Assembly (NCBI GenBank): GCA_964017185.1
Contig: OZ024872.1
Location: forward strand, 44,974,188 to 45,038,187
DNA: 64,000 nucleotides
Reading direction: 5' to 3'
From: Rugalucina vietnamica
Taxonomy: Eukaryota; Mollusca; Bivalvia; Lucinida; Lucinidae
The notes beneath the pieces were generated by a model, which made no database searches, was not told where the DNA came from, and saw only the letters and a program-made list of their open reading frames with translations. The position numbers were made by a program, and so were the translations under genes. Of this stretch, positions 10,427-22,683 are shown one piece after another. The number at the start of each line of letters is the position of its first letter. Position 1 is the stretch's first letter.

Positions 10427-11690
10427 ACCGGAATGTCCGCGGCCCGGAATGTCCGCAAAAAAAATAAGTTGTTTTAAATATGTATAAAAACATCAATAAT
10501 CGTTAAATAAGTCTATTAAATGCAAAAATTCGGGGAAATAATTTTCATAAATACGAAAAAAGAACTTAGAAAAAAATCCTTGCGGACATTCCGGGACGCC
10601 CCAAAGGGACCGAAATGTCCGCAGGCCCGAAATGTCCGTAAATGTTTTTTTTTCTCTTTAAACCGATAAAAATACCCATCGATTATGCTTTATTAATGTT
10701 TGAAACAAATAAATTATAAATATAATGACTATATGACCCAAAAACCACGAATGTCTGATTATACTACAACATGTTTGACCGTTTGGTCACAATTTCTTCC
10801 ATGTTTACACAATTGTAATTCTGTCGTTCAAATTATTGCATTTCAACTGTAAACTTTAACTCTTGAGTGAGTTTACATGACATTATTCATCGTAATTAAC
10901 AGTTTTAATAGCTATAGTTTCAATAAAAAACCTTGCGGACATCCCGGGCCATTTAGACCGCCCCGCAATGTCCGCAACATTTAAAATTTATACTAAATGA
11001 TGAAAACGGTTAATGATTAAAAAGCATGGCATATTATTGCGAAAGTTGAAGCAATTAATCATAAACTAATTGTAAATTATGGTCCACAGTGCCTATTATA
11101 CAACAGATCCGATCACTTTTGTCGCCACTGATTTCTATTATTGATAACAAATACATTATCTTTAAGATATGCTTTGTGCAGGTTATATTTTCCTTTTGGT
11201 CTTTTGAGGTCAGCGAGGATATTCTGAGAAATCAGAAATTTATTATCGGTTAAGTTCATTTTTATCCAATGTTTAATATATTTGGTCTCATTTAGATAAT
11301 ACTAGTCTTTGTATCGACTACCTTGTTGAAAGTTGCAAAATTTCAGTTCTTCTCTTTGGCTCCATGTTGCCAAATTCCAAAGGGTCACTGACGAGACTTT
11401 AATAGTCGAAACCGCGGTATGGCCCATCCCCTTTTTCATTAATATGTTCGCTGCTCTTGAAGGATCTCAGTTTTAATTTTATTTGCTTGTGTTTCAACGA
11501 ACAGTCGGAACCCTTTTTAGTTTACATCCTTGTAATTCTTACGTAACAAATGCATTTCAACCGGACATCTTCAATGAATTAACATGACAATATTTATAGT
11601 TTTTAACAGATATAATAGGGATAGTTTCAATAAAAATGTTGCGGACATTCCGGTCCATTTTGGACGCCCAGCAATGTCCGCAAAATTTAA
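10427..11690. repeat. paired GCGGACATT / AATGTCCGC hairpin motifs
   Basis: Inverted pairs of GCGGACATTCCGG-type sequence occur at ~10,427-10,456 (two direct), ~10,580-10,640, ~10,933-10,973 and ~11,641-11,683, each with a short spacer that can fold. The last two pairs sit inside ~707-bp direct repeats (shared TAGTTTCAATAAAAA leader). The mirror set lies at 21,369-21,415, 21,766-21,811, 22,100-22,160 and 22,286-22,316. Such subterminal motif arrays often bind transposase; that role is inference. Confidence 0.7.
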
Positions 11691-12536
11691 AGTTTATCAC
11701 AGATCTGGTCACTTTGTTGTTATGTTATGTTATTTGAATACATCATCTTTAAGATATACATTTCTTGTGTTTCAATAGACAGTCGGGCCTTTTATATGTT
11801 TACATGTCTTAATTAGTCTTAATTAATAGTTATAAACGGTTTTAAATAGTATTTACCAATATAAAATAGTGATGACATTCCGGGTCACGGGTTATAAATA
11901 CTCATAAATTTTCAGAGAATTCCATTCTTGTAACTTTTATTACGTTTGTTCGAGGCCATTCCAATATTAGTTTCTGTATATTAAAAAACAACGTAATTAG
12001 GGGGGAAAACGGAGGCATTACATGAAGACTGTTTGAAACACTTTTAAGTGTTTAAACTAAATCATATACGGTTAACTGACAATGTCCCATATTCACATAC
12101 ATGGACTTTGGGTATCGAAAACGTTTCATTGGAAATAAGGAAAATTTAAAATGCTGAGTGGCTGCAAAACCAGTGTTTTATTTGTGTATTGAAAAGGTAA
12201 GCGGAATAGTTCTTAGTCGGTGCAATATCCGATTCTGTGTATTCGTAACAGGGGAATACCTGTTATTATCACCCCTAATAAACAATCCAGGTACAATATC
12301 CCATATCAAATGCGTATCTATTCTAGGTGATTATGAGCTCATATGGTTCAAACAACCCGAGGCTATTTACAATTGAAGCCTTGCAATACGGAACATAGAC
12401 ATAATGCATGTAAAGCGTTCGATGTAAATTAATTCACTTGTGAAATTTCATGAAAGGCACAAAATTGGCATTTTCGCACCAAGTTAGTCGGACGATTTGT
12501 AGCTCCATCACGGCATGACTAAAATTGATGATAAGC

Positions 12537-12970
12537 CGCCCCCCCCCCCCCCCCCCCCGCCACACACACACAAACTGGTGCGGTATTGTTTCACCAGTAA
12601 ACTATTCTGATTCTGAACCATTATGCCGAGGAATCATATAACATGGGCACGGCAACATTATAGCGACGCAGTATCTTTAGCACGGCATGACAGAGAATAG
12701 TTGACTTGGACGTTAACCAATAAGCTAAGTTTGTTTTATATATTTCATGAAAGGCATATGAAACAAACATGCATGGCATAATACGTCCAAATGTCAATTA
12801 ACCATTAAACATGTGCATAGCGACGATAGCGAAGCATTATCGTCATCACGACATGACTGAAAATAGTTAACTGACAATAAGTTAAGTATATTTTATATAC
12901 TGATGCTTATTTGTTTTAATGGAATTGTCTTAAAGGGGCACCTGGACTATAAAAAATTGATGATTAGGCG

Positions 12971-13022
<52 letters not shown>
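12537..13022 (+). repeat. poly(C) and (CA)n microsatellites within 448-bp duplicated unit
   Basis: A poly(C) run at ~12,539-12,558 precedes (CA)n in the first copy and a longer (CA)n (12,971-13,022) in the second. Both precede ACTGGTGCGGTATTG and CCAGTAAACTATTCT. Further copies of this flank lie at 14,528 (plus) and, inverted, at 20,505 and 16,105-16,165. Confidence 0.8.
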
Positions 13023-13024
<2 letters not shown>

Positions 13025-14019
13025 GTGCGGTATTGTTTCACCAGTAAACTATTCTTATTCTGAACCATTATGCCGAGGATTCATATAACATGGGCACGGC
13101 ATCGTTATAGCGACGCAGTATCTTCATCACGGCATGACTGAAAATAGTTGACTTAGACGTTAACCAATATGCTAAGTTTATTTTATATATTTCGTGAAAG
13201 GCATATGAAACAAACATGCATGGCATAATACGTCCAAATGTCAATTAACCATTAAACATGTGCATAGCGACGATAGCGAAGCATTATCGTCATCACGACA
13301 TGACTGAAAATAGTTGACTGACAATAAGTTAAGTATATTTTATTTCTGATGCTTATATGTTTTAATGGAATGGCCTTAACCACTTTTCCTGGGTAGGCTC
13401 AGACATTCTTGGTAGTTAACCCGTAATCATATGGTCAGCCTAGCAATTTCTCACAGCCGGAACGGGCCAAAATTTCCGTCAGAATATTTCATTTGTCCAT
13501 ATGTGATAAAATTCATTGCTTCTTGAAAGATTTGCTTTAAAAGCGGACAGTTTCATATTATGACAAAAACAATGCAGATAAAACTGAAAAGATATATCAG
13601 TTTCTGTGTGGTTTTGAAAGCTGCAGAATTGCTAAACACATTGTTCTAGCATTCTAGGACATGATAGTTCGTGCAAGTACATGTACTTCTCTCTAAGTAA
13701 AGGTTTCTACTTGTAAAATGATAGTGTTATTAACCTAATCTTCTAGGTGTGAACATAGGTATTTGTTTGTGATAAATACGAGGTGTGAACACACGTATTT
13801 GTTTTCTGAATGACGATTTTCCTATCACTCAATCTTACTCAAAGTGTCATTTTACTTAGCTGTTAATCTAATTTTTCTTCATCTCTGTTTTTGGAGTGGG
13901 CATTTCTTTCTGGTTGCGCCATTTCCTGATCATAACCTACTTTTATCTTTATAAATCTTGATTAATGATAATACTACGAATGCGATCCGGCTGAGAGAAT
14001 GTGCTGGTCGTGTTTATGG

Positions 14020-14492
14020 AACCTTTCCCATATTCACATACATGGAATTTGGGTATCGAAAACGTTACATGGGAAATAAGGGGAATTTAAAGCTTCGTGG
14101 CTGCAAAACCAGTGCCACCTTCGCGAGTGTATGTGTGTATTGAAAAGGTACGCGGAATAGTTCTTAGTCGGTGCAATATCCGACTCTGTGTATCCGTAAC
14201 AGGGGAATACCTGTCATTATCACCCCTAATAAACAATCCAGGTACAATATCCCATATCAACTGCGTATCGTATCTAGGTGATTATGAGCTCATATGGTTC
14301 AAACGACCCAGGGTTATTTACAATTGAAGCCTGTGCAATACGCAACATAGACATAATGCGTGTAAAGCGGTCGATGTAAATAAATTCACTTGTGAAATTT
14401 AATTTAAAGCACAAAATTGGTATTTTCGCACCAAGTTAGTCGGAAGATTTGTAGCTCCATCACGGCATGACTAAAAATTGATGATAAGCCGC

Positions 14493-14530
<38 letters not shown>

Positions 14531-14765
14531 GGTGCGGTATTGTTTCACCAGTAAACTATTCTGATTCTGAACCATTATGCCTAGGAATCATTAAACATGG
14601 GCATGGCAACGTTATAGCGACACAGAAACTTCATCACAGCATGAGTGAAAATTGTTGACTTGGACGTTAACCAATAAGTCATGTTTATTTTATATATTTC
14701 GTGAAAGGCATATGAAACAAACATGCGTCGCATAAGACAAACATAATGTCAAGTAACCACTAAAC
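14020..14765 (+). repeat. direct duplicate of 12,085-12,790
   Basis: It repeats CCCATATTCACATACATGGA, the GGTGCAATATCCGA block, the (CA)n tract and the CATATGAAACAAACATGC block of the left arm in the same orientation. It lies just inside the left-arm limit, so the foldback core began by re-copying arm sequence. Confidence 0.75.
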
Positions 14766-16100
14766 ATACGCGACCAATACGTCTGCGCGAAGGCTTTTGC
14801 GCGACTTTTGTATGTATACGTTTGAGCGAATGTTTTACCACTTTCACTCTACGTTTGCGCGATTATACATTCTTATCTAGGTGATTATGAGCTTATATGT
14901 TTCAAACGACCCGGGGCTAAATTTACAATTGAAGCCTGTGCAATACGTAACATGGACTGTCCATGTATGTAAAGCGGTCGATGTAAATTAATTCACGTAT
15001 GAAACTTCATTAAGTACAAGATTGCCATTTTCACACGATTTGAACAGGCTGTGCCAAAGACCACTTATTGTCCGTCAAAAGTACTATCTGCTCCGACATT
15101 CTGTTAGGTTTTTGCAAAGTTGCTGCGAGTGGAGTGATGGAGTGATGTTTTCAGGCCCGACATTAACAAATTGGTTACAATGGAAAATCACATTACAAAT
15201 TGTTTGCCATTTTTCTTTCGAATCGATGAGATTTTAAGCAGCCAATGTTGCCACACATTTCAATCGAAGCCCCAAACGATTCACAATGAAAAACGTTCGA
15301 TACGGGAGGAAAAGCTTTAATGAATGGTTAAAGTTTACTTTTTGTTTATTTTTTTTTTATTTCAAAGGGGGATAATGTCAATGCGCAGCAACTTTGCTTT
15401 AAACTTGTTAATTCATAAAACTTTAGTAACACATCAAAAATGATGTGATTTGTACGTATAAAGCGTTATTTTGACCCCGTGCATTTTTAAAAGGACGTGT
15501 GACAGCATTTCTTAATAATTCACACCTATACCTGAAAAAAAATACCATGTTGCAGTTTGCTGTTGTTGACAAAAATAATAAATAAATAAACCTTTTATTT
15601 CTTTATTGACATGACTGGTGAAATTGGTTTATTTGCATATGCAGATATACAGGTATACGTCCCGCCCACAATTCATTGATTGTTTATATAAGGTGGGTTA
15701 GGGTATAAAACATCTGTAAATGGATTGGTTGAGAGAATAAAGGCGGCGCAAAGTGCAATGTGTGAAATTACCATAGGCGATTACTGTAGGCCATTATTCA
15801 AAAGTGTGTCATAACTGATTGCACGAAACACCTCCGTTGCGATAAGCGACTACCTTTGAGGACATAAACGCTACCTTTTTCTAAAAAAAATAAATTCTAT
15901 GAAATCTTACTATGTGTTTCCGAAAAAGAGAGAAAAGTAGACTTAACAATAAGAGAACTTCCCACTTCATTCATTCATTTGAAAAGAAAACGCTACATGT
16001 TTGTATGCTTGAAACAATCGTATCCGTTCGTTCGTTCGTTCGTTCATTTCTTTCTTTCTTTCTTTCTTTTTTTCTTTCTTTCTGTGTTAAATGATCACTC
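14766..16100. other. foldback core, no gene seen
   Basis: Contains CGCGAA/GCGCGA-rich sequence near 14,770-14,880 and a further partial copy of the GAAGCCTGTGCAATACG block near 14,930. A 15,850-16,085 segment ends in (TTCG)n and (TTTC)n and recurs diverged at 17,750-17,998. No coding exon or RNA gene recognised. Confidence 0.4.
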
Positions 16101-16159
16101 GACATAATGGTTCAGAAACAGAATCGGAAACAGAATAGTTTACTAGTAAAAAAAAATAC

Positions 16160-16163
16160 CGCA

Positions 16164-16222
<59 letters not shown>

Positions 16223-17310
16223 GGGGTCCAAGCCAACATTTTTCTGTTGTTACTGCTTAAAGTTGCAATGTACATGTATCATGGTTCGACAAAACATTAA
16301 ACTAATCATTACTTGTTGTGTAGCGCCTAATCACCATTTTATTCACAAATGCGAGTATGCGCGTGTGTGCTTACGTGCACGCATGCGTCCATGCTGGGGC
16401 GTGCATGTGCATTGACAAGTGTAACAGACCAGGTTATTCCTTTATTTAACTTCTTACTTCTTATTTCTAACTTCTTACTTCTATGAATGCGCATATGTTC
16501 GTGCGAGTGTACGAGTGTGAGTATGCATGGGCGCGCGCGATCATGTATGTATGTGTTTGGCATCGGCAAATGCATGCGCAAATGCACATGTGTGTGCATG
16601 CGAACTGGCGCGCGCGTGCCTTCACGCGTGCCTGCGCCCGTGCTCGGGAGGTTATTCCGTATCTCTAACTTATAACTTCTTATTTCTAACTGTTAAGTTC
16701 TTACTTTTAACTTCCATGTTTGTATGTTGACATAGATGCTTGAGCCTGTATATATGTTCGCGTGTGCAGACACCATACCGTCCGTCCGTACGTCTGTCTA
16801 TGCTTGGGTCTGTACTGCACAAGGATGTTTCTGTATATATGTATGTATAAATAAATGCATATGTTCGATATATGCATCACGCATGCTCGTATGTTCGGGC
16901 GAGTGCACGAGTGTGTGCATGCGTGCATGTCCGCATGTGTGTGTGTGTGCGTGTGTGTGTGCGCGCAAATGCACATGTCCGTACATTCGAACGGGCGTTC
17001 GTGTGTGCGCTTGCATGCATGCATGTTTGCGTATATTCATGCATGTATGCACACATATATGCGAGTGTGTGTGCTTGGGCGTGCATGGGTTATGGCACGT
17101 GTGTCAGAGCAGATTATTCCTTATTTCTAACTTCTTACTTCTTATTTCAAACCTTCATGTTTGTATGTTGACATAGATGCTTGAGCCTGTGTATGCATAC
17201 CGTCCGGCCGTACGTCTGTCTCAGCTTGGTTCTGTACTGCACAAAGGTTCTTCTGTATAATGTGTATTCATATGTGTGCGTTTATTTGCATGCTTGCATG
17301 TACATGTGTG
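16160..17310. repeat. long alternating purine/pyrimidine (Z-DNA-prone) region
   Basis: (TG)n at ~16,165-16,220 is followed by about 1.1 kb of imperfect TG/CG/CA/GC alternation. Three breaks share the pyrimidine-rich motif TAACTTCTTACTTCTTATTT (~16,446, ~16,665 and ~17,127). TTTGTATGTTGACATAGATG recurs at ~16,718 and ~17,160, 442 bp apart, so the block itself is a tandem repeat. The open frames here on both strands are low-complexity Cys/Val or His/Thr strings and not genes. Confidence 0.75.
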
Positions 17311-17315
17311 TGTAT

Positions 17316-17800
17316 GGGACAGACTAAAACGTTGAATTTTTTGCTGAATTCAGCAACTGACTGATCAGCAGAAATATACTAAAACGCTGAAATACTGAAC
17401 TGCTGATTTTTGTTCGTTGTCAATTTTAGACGTTTTTTTGCATATTATACAATGATCTTGATACAAAATATTAATTATAAATGAATGTATGTGTAAATTT
17501 TCACGGTAGCCATTGAATGGCACGCTGTACATGTATATTGCAGTATTGCAGCAATGCAATTACCAAATGTTTTGATAGTACGAGAGCACCTTTAATTTTC
17601 ACGGTAGCCATTGCATGTCACGCGTGTACATGTATATTGCTTGAATGTGACACCAAAGTTATTTAGCTAATATTATCCTTACATAAAGTTAATTCAATTA
17701 AAATATCTGAAGGTGCATGGAGGTCTCTGCTTAATACCTGAGATGAACATCTACCTTTCTTCTAAGAAATTCTAAGTCTATGACAATCTTCAATGTTTTC

Positions 17801-17859
<59 letters not shown>

Positions 17860-18953
17860 GTAGAATTAAGAGAAAAAGAACTTCCCCACTTCATTCATTC
17901 ATTTGAATATTAAGCGCTACACGTTTGTATGTTTGAATCAATCGGAAAGAATTGAAAACAATCGTATTCATTCATTCCTTCATTCATTCATTTTCTGGTA
18001 AAATTTCTGGTGGAAATATGAGCCCGCACCAATTCCAGCCGTGAGAAATTGATAGGCTGTGACTGACGATCTGATTACGGGTAAACCGCCCAGAAGTCAG
18101 ATTTCTGGGCTGTCTGAGCCTGCCCAGAAAACGTGGTTCGGGCCAATCCATCTATACATATACATGTAAGTATCAGCTGTGTACTCGGGTCGTTATAGTT
18201 TCAAGCTAATTATGATTGCCATGACATTCTTATAGTGAGTAAAAGTTCCATACAACGGAGGCAACATTCCCACATGGCCATATATAGCTGTTGACTGGGA
18301 CGCTAAACCACAAATCAATGAAACTAACTCCCGCACCCATTTCTTGTTTCTATTTTTTTTAAATTGTTTAGAACTGACATATCTGGAAGGCCCGTCTTGC
18401 ACTTATTCAATTTCTTAAATTGGTAAATGTTACATGCATTTCTAATCGAACTCAGACCGGACTGCACATTCTACGATAAACACTTTTCTGTGTGAATTCT
18501 GACCAAGTAGAGCACAACACATCATATGAAACCATAGCCACTGTGGAAAGTTTTGATTTCTTTCTAAGATAAGCTAAATGTAATTATCTTGAATTACGGT
18601 GATTTGATCAGACTGTGCGATAACGTATCAAACTGTCCACATGCATACATATATGAAACTGCAGGAACTATACCGAAAACATAACAGTTTGAATACTTTT
18701 GACGTATTTCAATACATCATAGCTAATTTACTTCAAATCAGCACATCAGCAAACGACTGTCAAGTTTCTAAATGGTATGGTCGCACACGGACAAAGACTG
18801 ACAAATGTTATCAAATACATAAAATTACAATTTGCATTTGCTTAACCTGTAACAACGATCAAAAGTGGTTTACAACAAAAAATCAGCAGTTCAGTATTTC
18901 AGCGTTTTAGTATAGTCATTTGCTGAGTTCAGCAGAAAGTTTTATTCTGTCCC
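17316..18953. mobile_element. 1.64-kb element with ~95-bp imperfect TIRs
   Basis: The left end (17,316-17,410) and right end (~18,878-18,953) are reverse complements. Both contain GGGACAG, TAAAAC, GCTGAA-TCAGCAA, and CTGAAATACTGAACTGCTGA. The interior has two ~90-bp direct repeats (TTTTCACGGTAGCCATTG at ~17,499 and ~17,597), a ~57-bp poly(A) at 17,801-17,857 and the 17,750-17,998 relative of 15,850-16,085. I see no transposase and no convincing target duplication. Confidence 0.6.
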
Positions 18954-19504
18954 TGTTTGTACAATTGTGCGCGTATAAATTAGACTTTTTATTCAGAATA
19001 AAATCCAAAATTGGAATGGTACATATGTTGGAATAGTTTTCATTGCTTGTTCCTAGAATATGAAAAGTAATTTTTGGATGTCCAAATCTAATAAATAAGT
19101 AGATGTCTATTGAAACCAATTACGACATACAAATATGGTCAGTTTTATGACCCCTAAAGGTAGCCAGCTACCTGCGTCTTTTAAAGCCCTGCCCACTTTG
19201 CAACCCTTTGTATAGCGTGTGTACCTGTGTGTGAGCTCCGCCCACTTTGCAACCCCTTGTGTAGCATTCATATGAAGCGAAATTTTGTCCATATAAACCA
19301 CACCCATAAGTTTTCAAAGGTGACGTTCTATTGAAATAAATGAATAAATAATGTTATAAGCTTCATTGATGTAACCCCCCCCCCCCCCTTGTAAATAACT
19401 AAGACAAATACATACTGAACAAAAAAAGAAACGCAACATCACGTCACCTAAACTTTTTTTAATTTGCGCATTCGCCATTTTTATACTTTGATTGAAACAG
19501 AAAC
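18954..19504. other. foldback core, no gene seen
   Basis: Contains two diverged direct copies of CGCCCACTTTGCAACCC-type sequence (~19,190 and ~19,240) and a poly(C) run at ~19,375-19,388. No feature with coding or RNA support. Confidence 0.4.
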
Positions 19505-22330
19505 CATAAACACGACCAGCACACTCACTAAGCCGGATCGCATTTGTAGCAGTATCATTAATCCGTTCCCGGAACCAGAATTAGAGAAGCTTTATAAAGG
19601 TAAAATTAGGTAATGATCAGGAAATGGCGCAACCAGAAAAAATTGTCCGCTTCAAAAACAGAGATGAGGAAAAATTAAATTAACAGTTTGGTATCTATAC
19701 TAAGTAAAATAACACTTTGAGTAAGATTGAGTGATAGGAAAATCGTCTTTTAGAAAACAAATACGTGTGTTCACACCTCGTGTTTATCCCAAACAAATAC
19801 CTATGTTGACACCTAGAAGATTAGGTTAATAACACTATCATTTTACAAGTAGAAACCTTTACTTAGAGAGAAGTACATGTACTTGCACGAACTATCATGT
19901 CCTAGAAACCACACAGAAATTGATATATCTTTACAGTTTTATCTGCATTGTTTTTGTCCTAATATGAAACTGTCCGCTTTTAAAACAAAAACTTTCAAGA
20001 AGCAATGAATTATATCACATATAGACAAATTAAATATTCTGATGGAAATATGGGCCCGCGCCAATTCCGGTCGTGAGAAATTGCTAGGCTGACCATATGA
20101 TTACGGGTTAACTACCAAGAATGTCTGAGCCTACCCAGGAAAAGTGGTTAAGGCCATTCCATTAAAACATATAAGCATCAGAAATAAAACATACTTAACT
20201 TATTGTCAGTCAACTATTTTCAGTCATGTCGTGATGACGATAGTGGATCGCTATCGTCGCTATGCACATGTTTAATGGTTAATTGACATTTGGACGTATT
20301 ATGCCATGCATGTTTGTTTCATATGCCTTTCACGAAATATATAAAACAAGCTTAGCTTATTGGTTAACGTCCAAGTCAACTATTTTCAGTCATGCCGTGA
20401 TGAAGATACTGCGTCGCTATAGCGTTGCCGTGCCCATGTTATGAATCCTCGGCATAATGGTTCAGAATAAGAATAGTTTACTGGTGAAACAATACCGCAC
20501 CAGTTTGTGTGTGTGTGTGTGTGTGTTTGTGGCAACTAATCATCAATTTTTAGTCATGCCGTGATGGAGCTACAAATCTTCCGACTAACTTGGTGCGAAA
20601 ATACCAATTTTGTGCTTTTAATGAAATTTCACAAGTGAATTTATTTACATCCACCTTTTACATGCATAATGTCTATGTTCCGTATTGCACATGCTTCAAT
20701 TGTAAATAGCCTCGGGTCGTTTGAACCATATGAGCTCATTATCACCTAGAATAGATACGCATTTGATATGGGATATTGTACCTGGATTGTTTATTAGGGG
20801 TGATTCCCCTGTTACGAATACACAGAGTCGGATATTGCACCGACTAAGAACTATTCCGCTTACCTTTTCAATACACAAATAAAACACTGGTTTTGCAGCC
20901 ACTCAGCATTTAATTTCCCTTATTTCCCATGTAACGTTTTCGATACCCAAATTTCATGTATGTGAATATGGGAACATTGTCAGTAAACTGTATATGATTT
21001 AGTTTAAACACTTAAAAGTGTTTCAAACAGTCTTCAAGTAATGCTAACGCCCCCCCCCCCCCCTAATTACGTTGTTTTTAATATACAGAAAGTAATATTG
21101 GATTGGCCTCGAACAAATGTAATAAAAGTTACAAGGATGGAATTCTCTGAAAATTTATGAGTATTTATAACCCCTGACCCGAAATGTCATCAACATTTTA
21201 TATTGGTAAATAAAATTTAAAACCGTTTATAACTATCAATTAAGACATGTGAACATATAAAAGGCCCGACTGTCTATTGAAACACATGAAAAGTATATCT
21301 TAAAGATGATGTATTCAAATAACATAACATAACAACAAAGTGATCAGATCTGTGATAAACTTTAAATTTTGCGGACATTGTTGGGCGTCCAAAATGGACC
21401 GGAATGTCCGCAACATTTTTATTGAAACTATCCCTATTATATCTGTTAAAAACTATAAATATTGTCATGTAAACTCATTGAAGATGTCTGGTTGAAATGC
21501 ATTTGTTACGTAAGAATTACAAGGATGTAAACTAAAAAGGGTTCCGACTGTTCGTTGAAACACAAGCAAAGCATATCTTAAAGATAATGTATTTGTTATC
21601 AATAATAGAAATCAGTGGGGACAAAAGTGATCGGATCTGTTGTATAATAGGCACTGTGGACCATAATTTACAATTAGTTTATGATTAATTGCTTCAACTT
21701 TCGCAATAATATGCCATGCTTTTTAATCATTAACCGTTTTCATCATTTAGTATAAATTTTAAATGTTGCGGACATTGCGGGGCGGTCTAAATGGCCCGGG
21801 ATGTCCGCAAGATTTTTTATTGAAACTATAGCTATTAAAACTGTTAATTACGATGAATAATGTCATGTAAACTCACTCAAGAGTTAAAGTTTACAGTTGA
21901 AATGCAATAATTTGAACGACAGAATTACAATTGTGTAAACATGGAAGAAATTGTGACCAAACGGTCAAACATGTTTTAGTATAATCAGACATTCGTGGTT
22001 TGTGGGTCATATGGTCATTATATTTATAATTTATTTGTTTCAAACATTAATAAAGCATAATCGATGGGTATTTTTATCGGTTTAAAGAGAAAAAAAAACA
22101 TTTACGGACATTTCGGGCCTGCGGACATTTCGGTCCCTTTGGGGCGTCCCGGAATGTCCGCAAGGATTTTTTTCTAAGTTCTTTTTTCGTATTTATGAAA
22201 ATTATTTCCCCGAATTTTTGCATTTAATAGACTTATTTAACGATTATTGATGTTTTTATACATATTTAAAGCAACTTAATTTTTTTGCGGACATTCCGGG
22301 CCGCGGACATTCCGGTCCCCTACAGACGTC
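19505..22330 (-). repeat. right arm of the foldback
   Basis: Reverse-complement match to 10,413-14,010, ending at GACGTC. It has only one copy of the microsatellite segment that is duplicated on the left and lacks the ~309-bp left-arm insertion, so it is nearer the ancestral arm. Confidence 0.75.
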
Positions 22331-22538
22331 AAAACTCATCCAGTGACGTTGTTTGTATACTCTTGTTGACGTGACGTTGGCCGCGTATCGCCATGACGTT
22401 AGGCGCGAAAATTTGACGTTTTGGCTGTTCCAAAATTACGTTAAGTCGGATTTAATGTCAAATAACATGAAAATGAACGATGATATGCGCAATTAAAAAT
22501 CTGATACTTGACTGATAATATAAAATGTAAATATAAGT

Positions 22539-22683
22539 ATTGAAATTCAGATTTTAGCTTTCACTGGATGATGAAAAACATTAGCTGTTTTAATGTCTCC
22601 GAGAAGCCCTTCGGGCTTCACAGACATTAAAACAGCCTAATGTTTTTCATCATCCAGTGAAAGCTAAAAATCTGAATTTCAAT
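22539..22683. repeat. 145-bp near-perfect hairpin (MITE-like)
   Basis: Each arm is ~70 bp (left arm starts ATTGAAATTCAGATTTTAGC; right arm ends GCTAAAAATCTGAATTTCAA plus T), with apex AAGCCCTTCGGGCTT. Only a few mismatches separate the arms. A recent palindromic MITE is most likely. It lies 210 bp outside the foldback. Confidence 0.7.

Larger units (their letters stand above)
10413..14010 (+). repeat. left arm of the foldback
   Basis: It matches 19,505-22,330 in reverse complement. It is longer than the right arm because of a ~309-bp insertion at ~11,177-11,485 (between CTTTAAGATATGC and GCTTGTGTTTC, which are contiguous on the right) and a 448-bp tandem duplication of the CA-microsatellite segment (ACTGGTGCGGTATTG at 12,573 and 13,021). 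Confidence 0.75.
10413..22330. mobile_element. 11.9-kb noncoding foldback element
   Basis: The outermost ~250 bp (10,413-10,660) is nearly perfectly repeated in reverse at 22,082-22,330, and the match continues inward to ~14,010 on the left and ~19,505 on the right. Both edges carry the palindrome GACGTC. If that is a 6-bp target duplication, the element termini read TGTAGGGGACC...GGTCCCCTACA. TGT-starting termini occur in several integrase-related DNA transposons such as Ginger, but I find no transposase or integrase frame. Flanks outside GACGTC are not homologous, so this is a real boundary. A decayed non-autonomous foldback transposon or an inverted duplication are both possible. Confidence 0.65.

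Noticed and set aside
12158-14327. Recurring ~72-aa frame starting MAAKPV (also at 20,696-20,902)
   Set aside because: It recurs because the DNA itself is duplicated in the foldback arms. Copies carry indels and one has an altered N-terminus, and no family is recognised.
16087-17176. Overlapping Cys/Val- and His/Thr-rich frames on both strands
   Set aside because: Translations of TG/CA and related alternating repeats; no domain and no coding bias.
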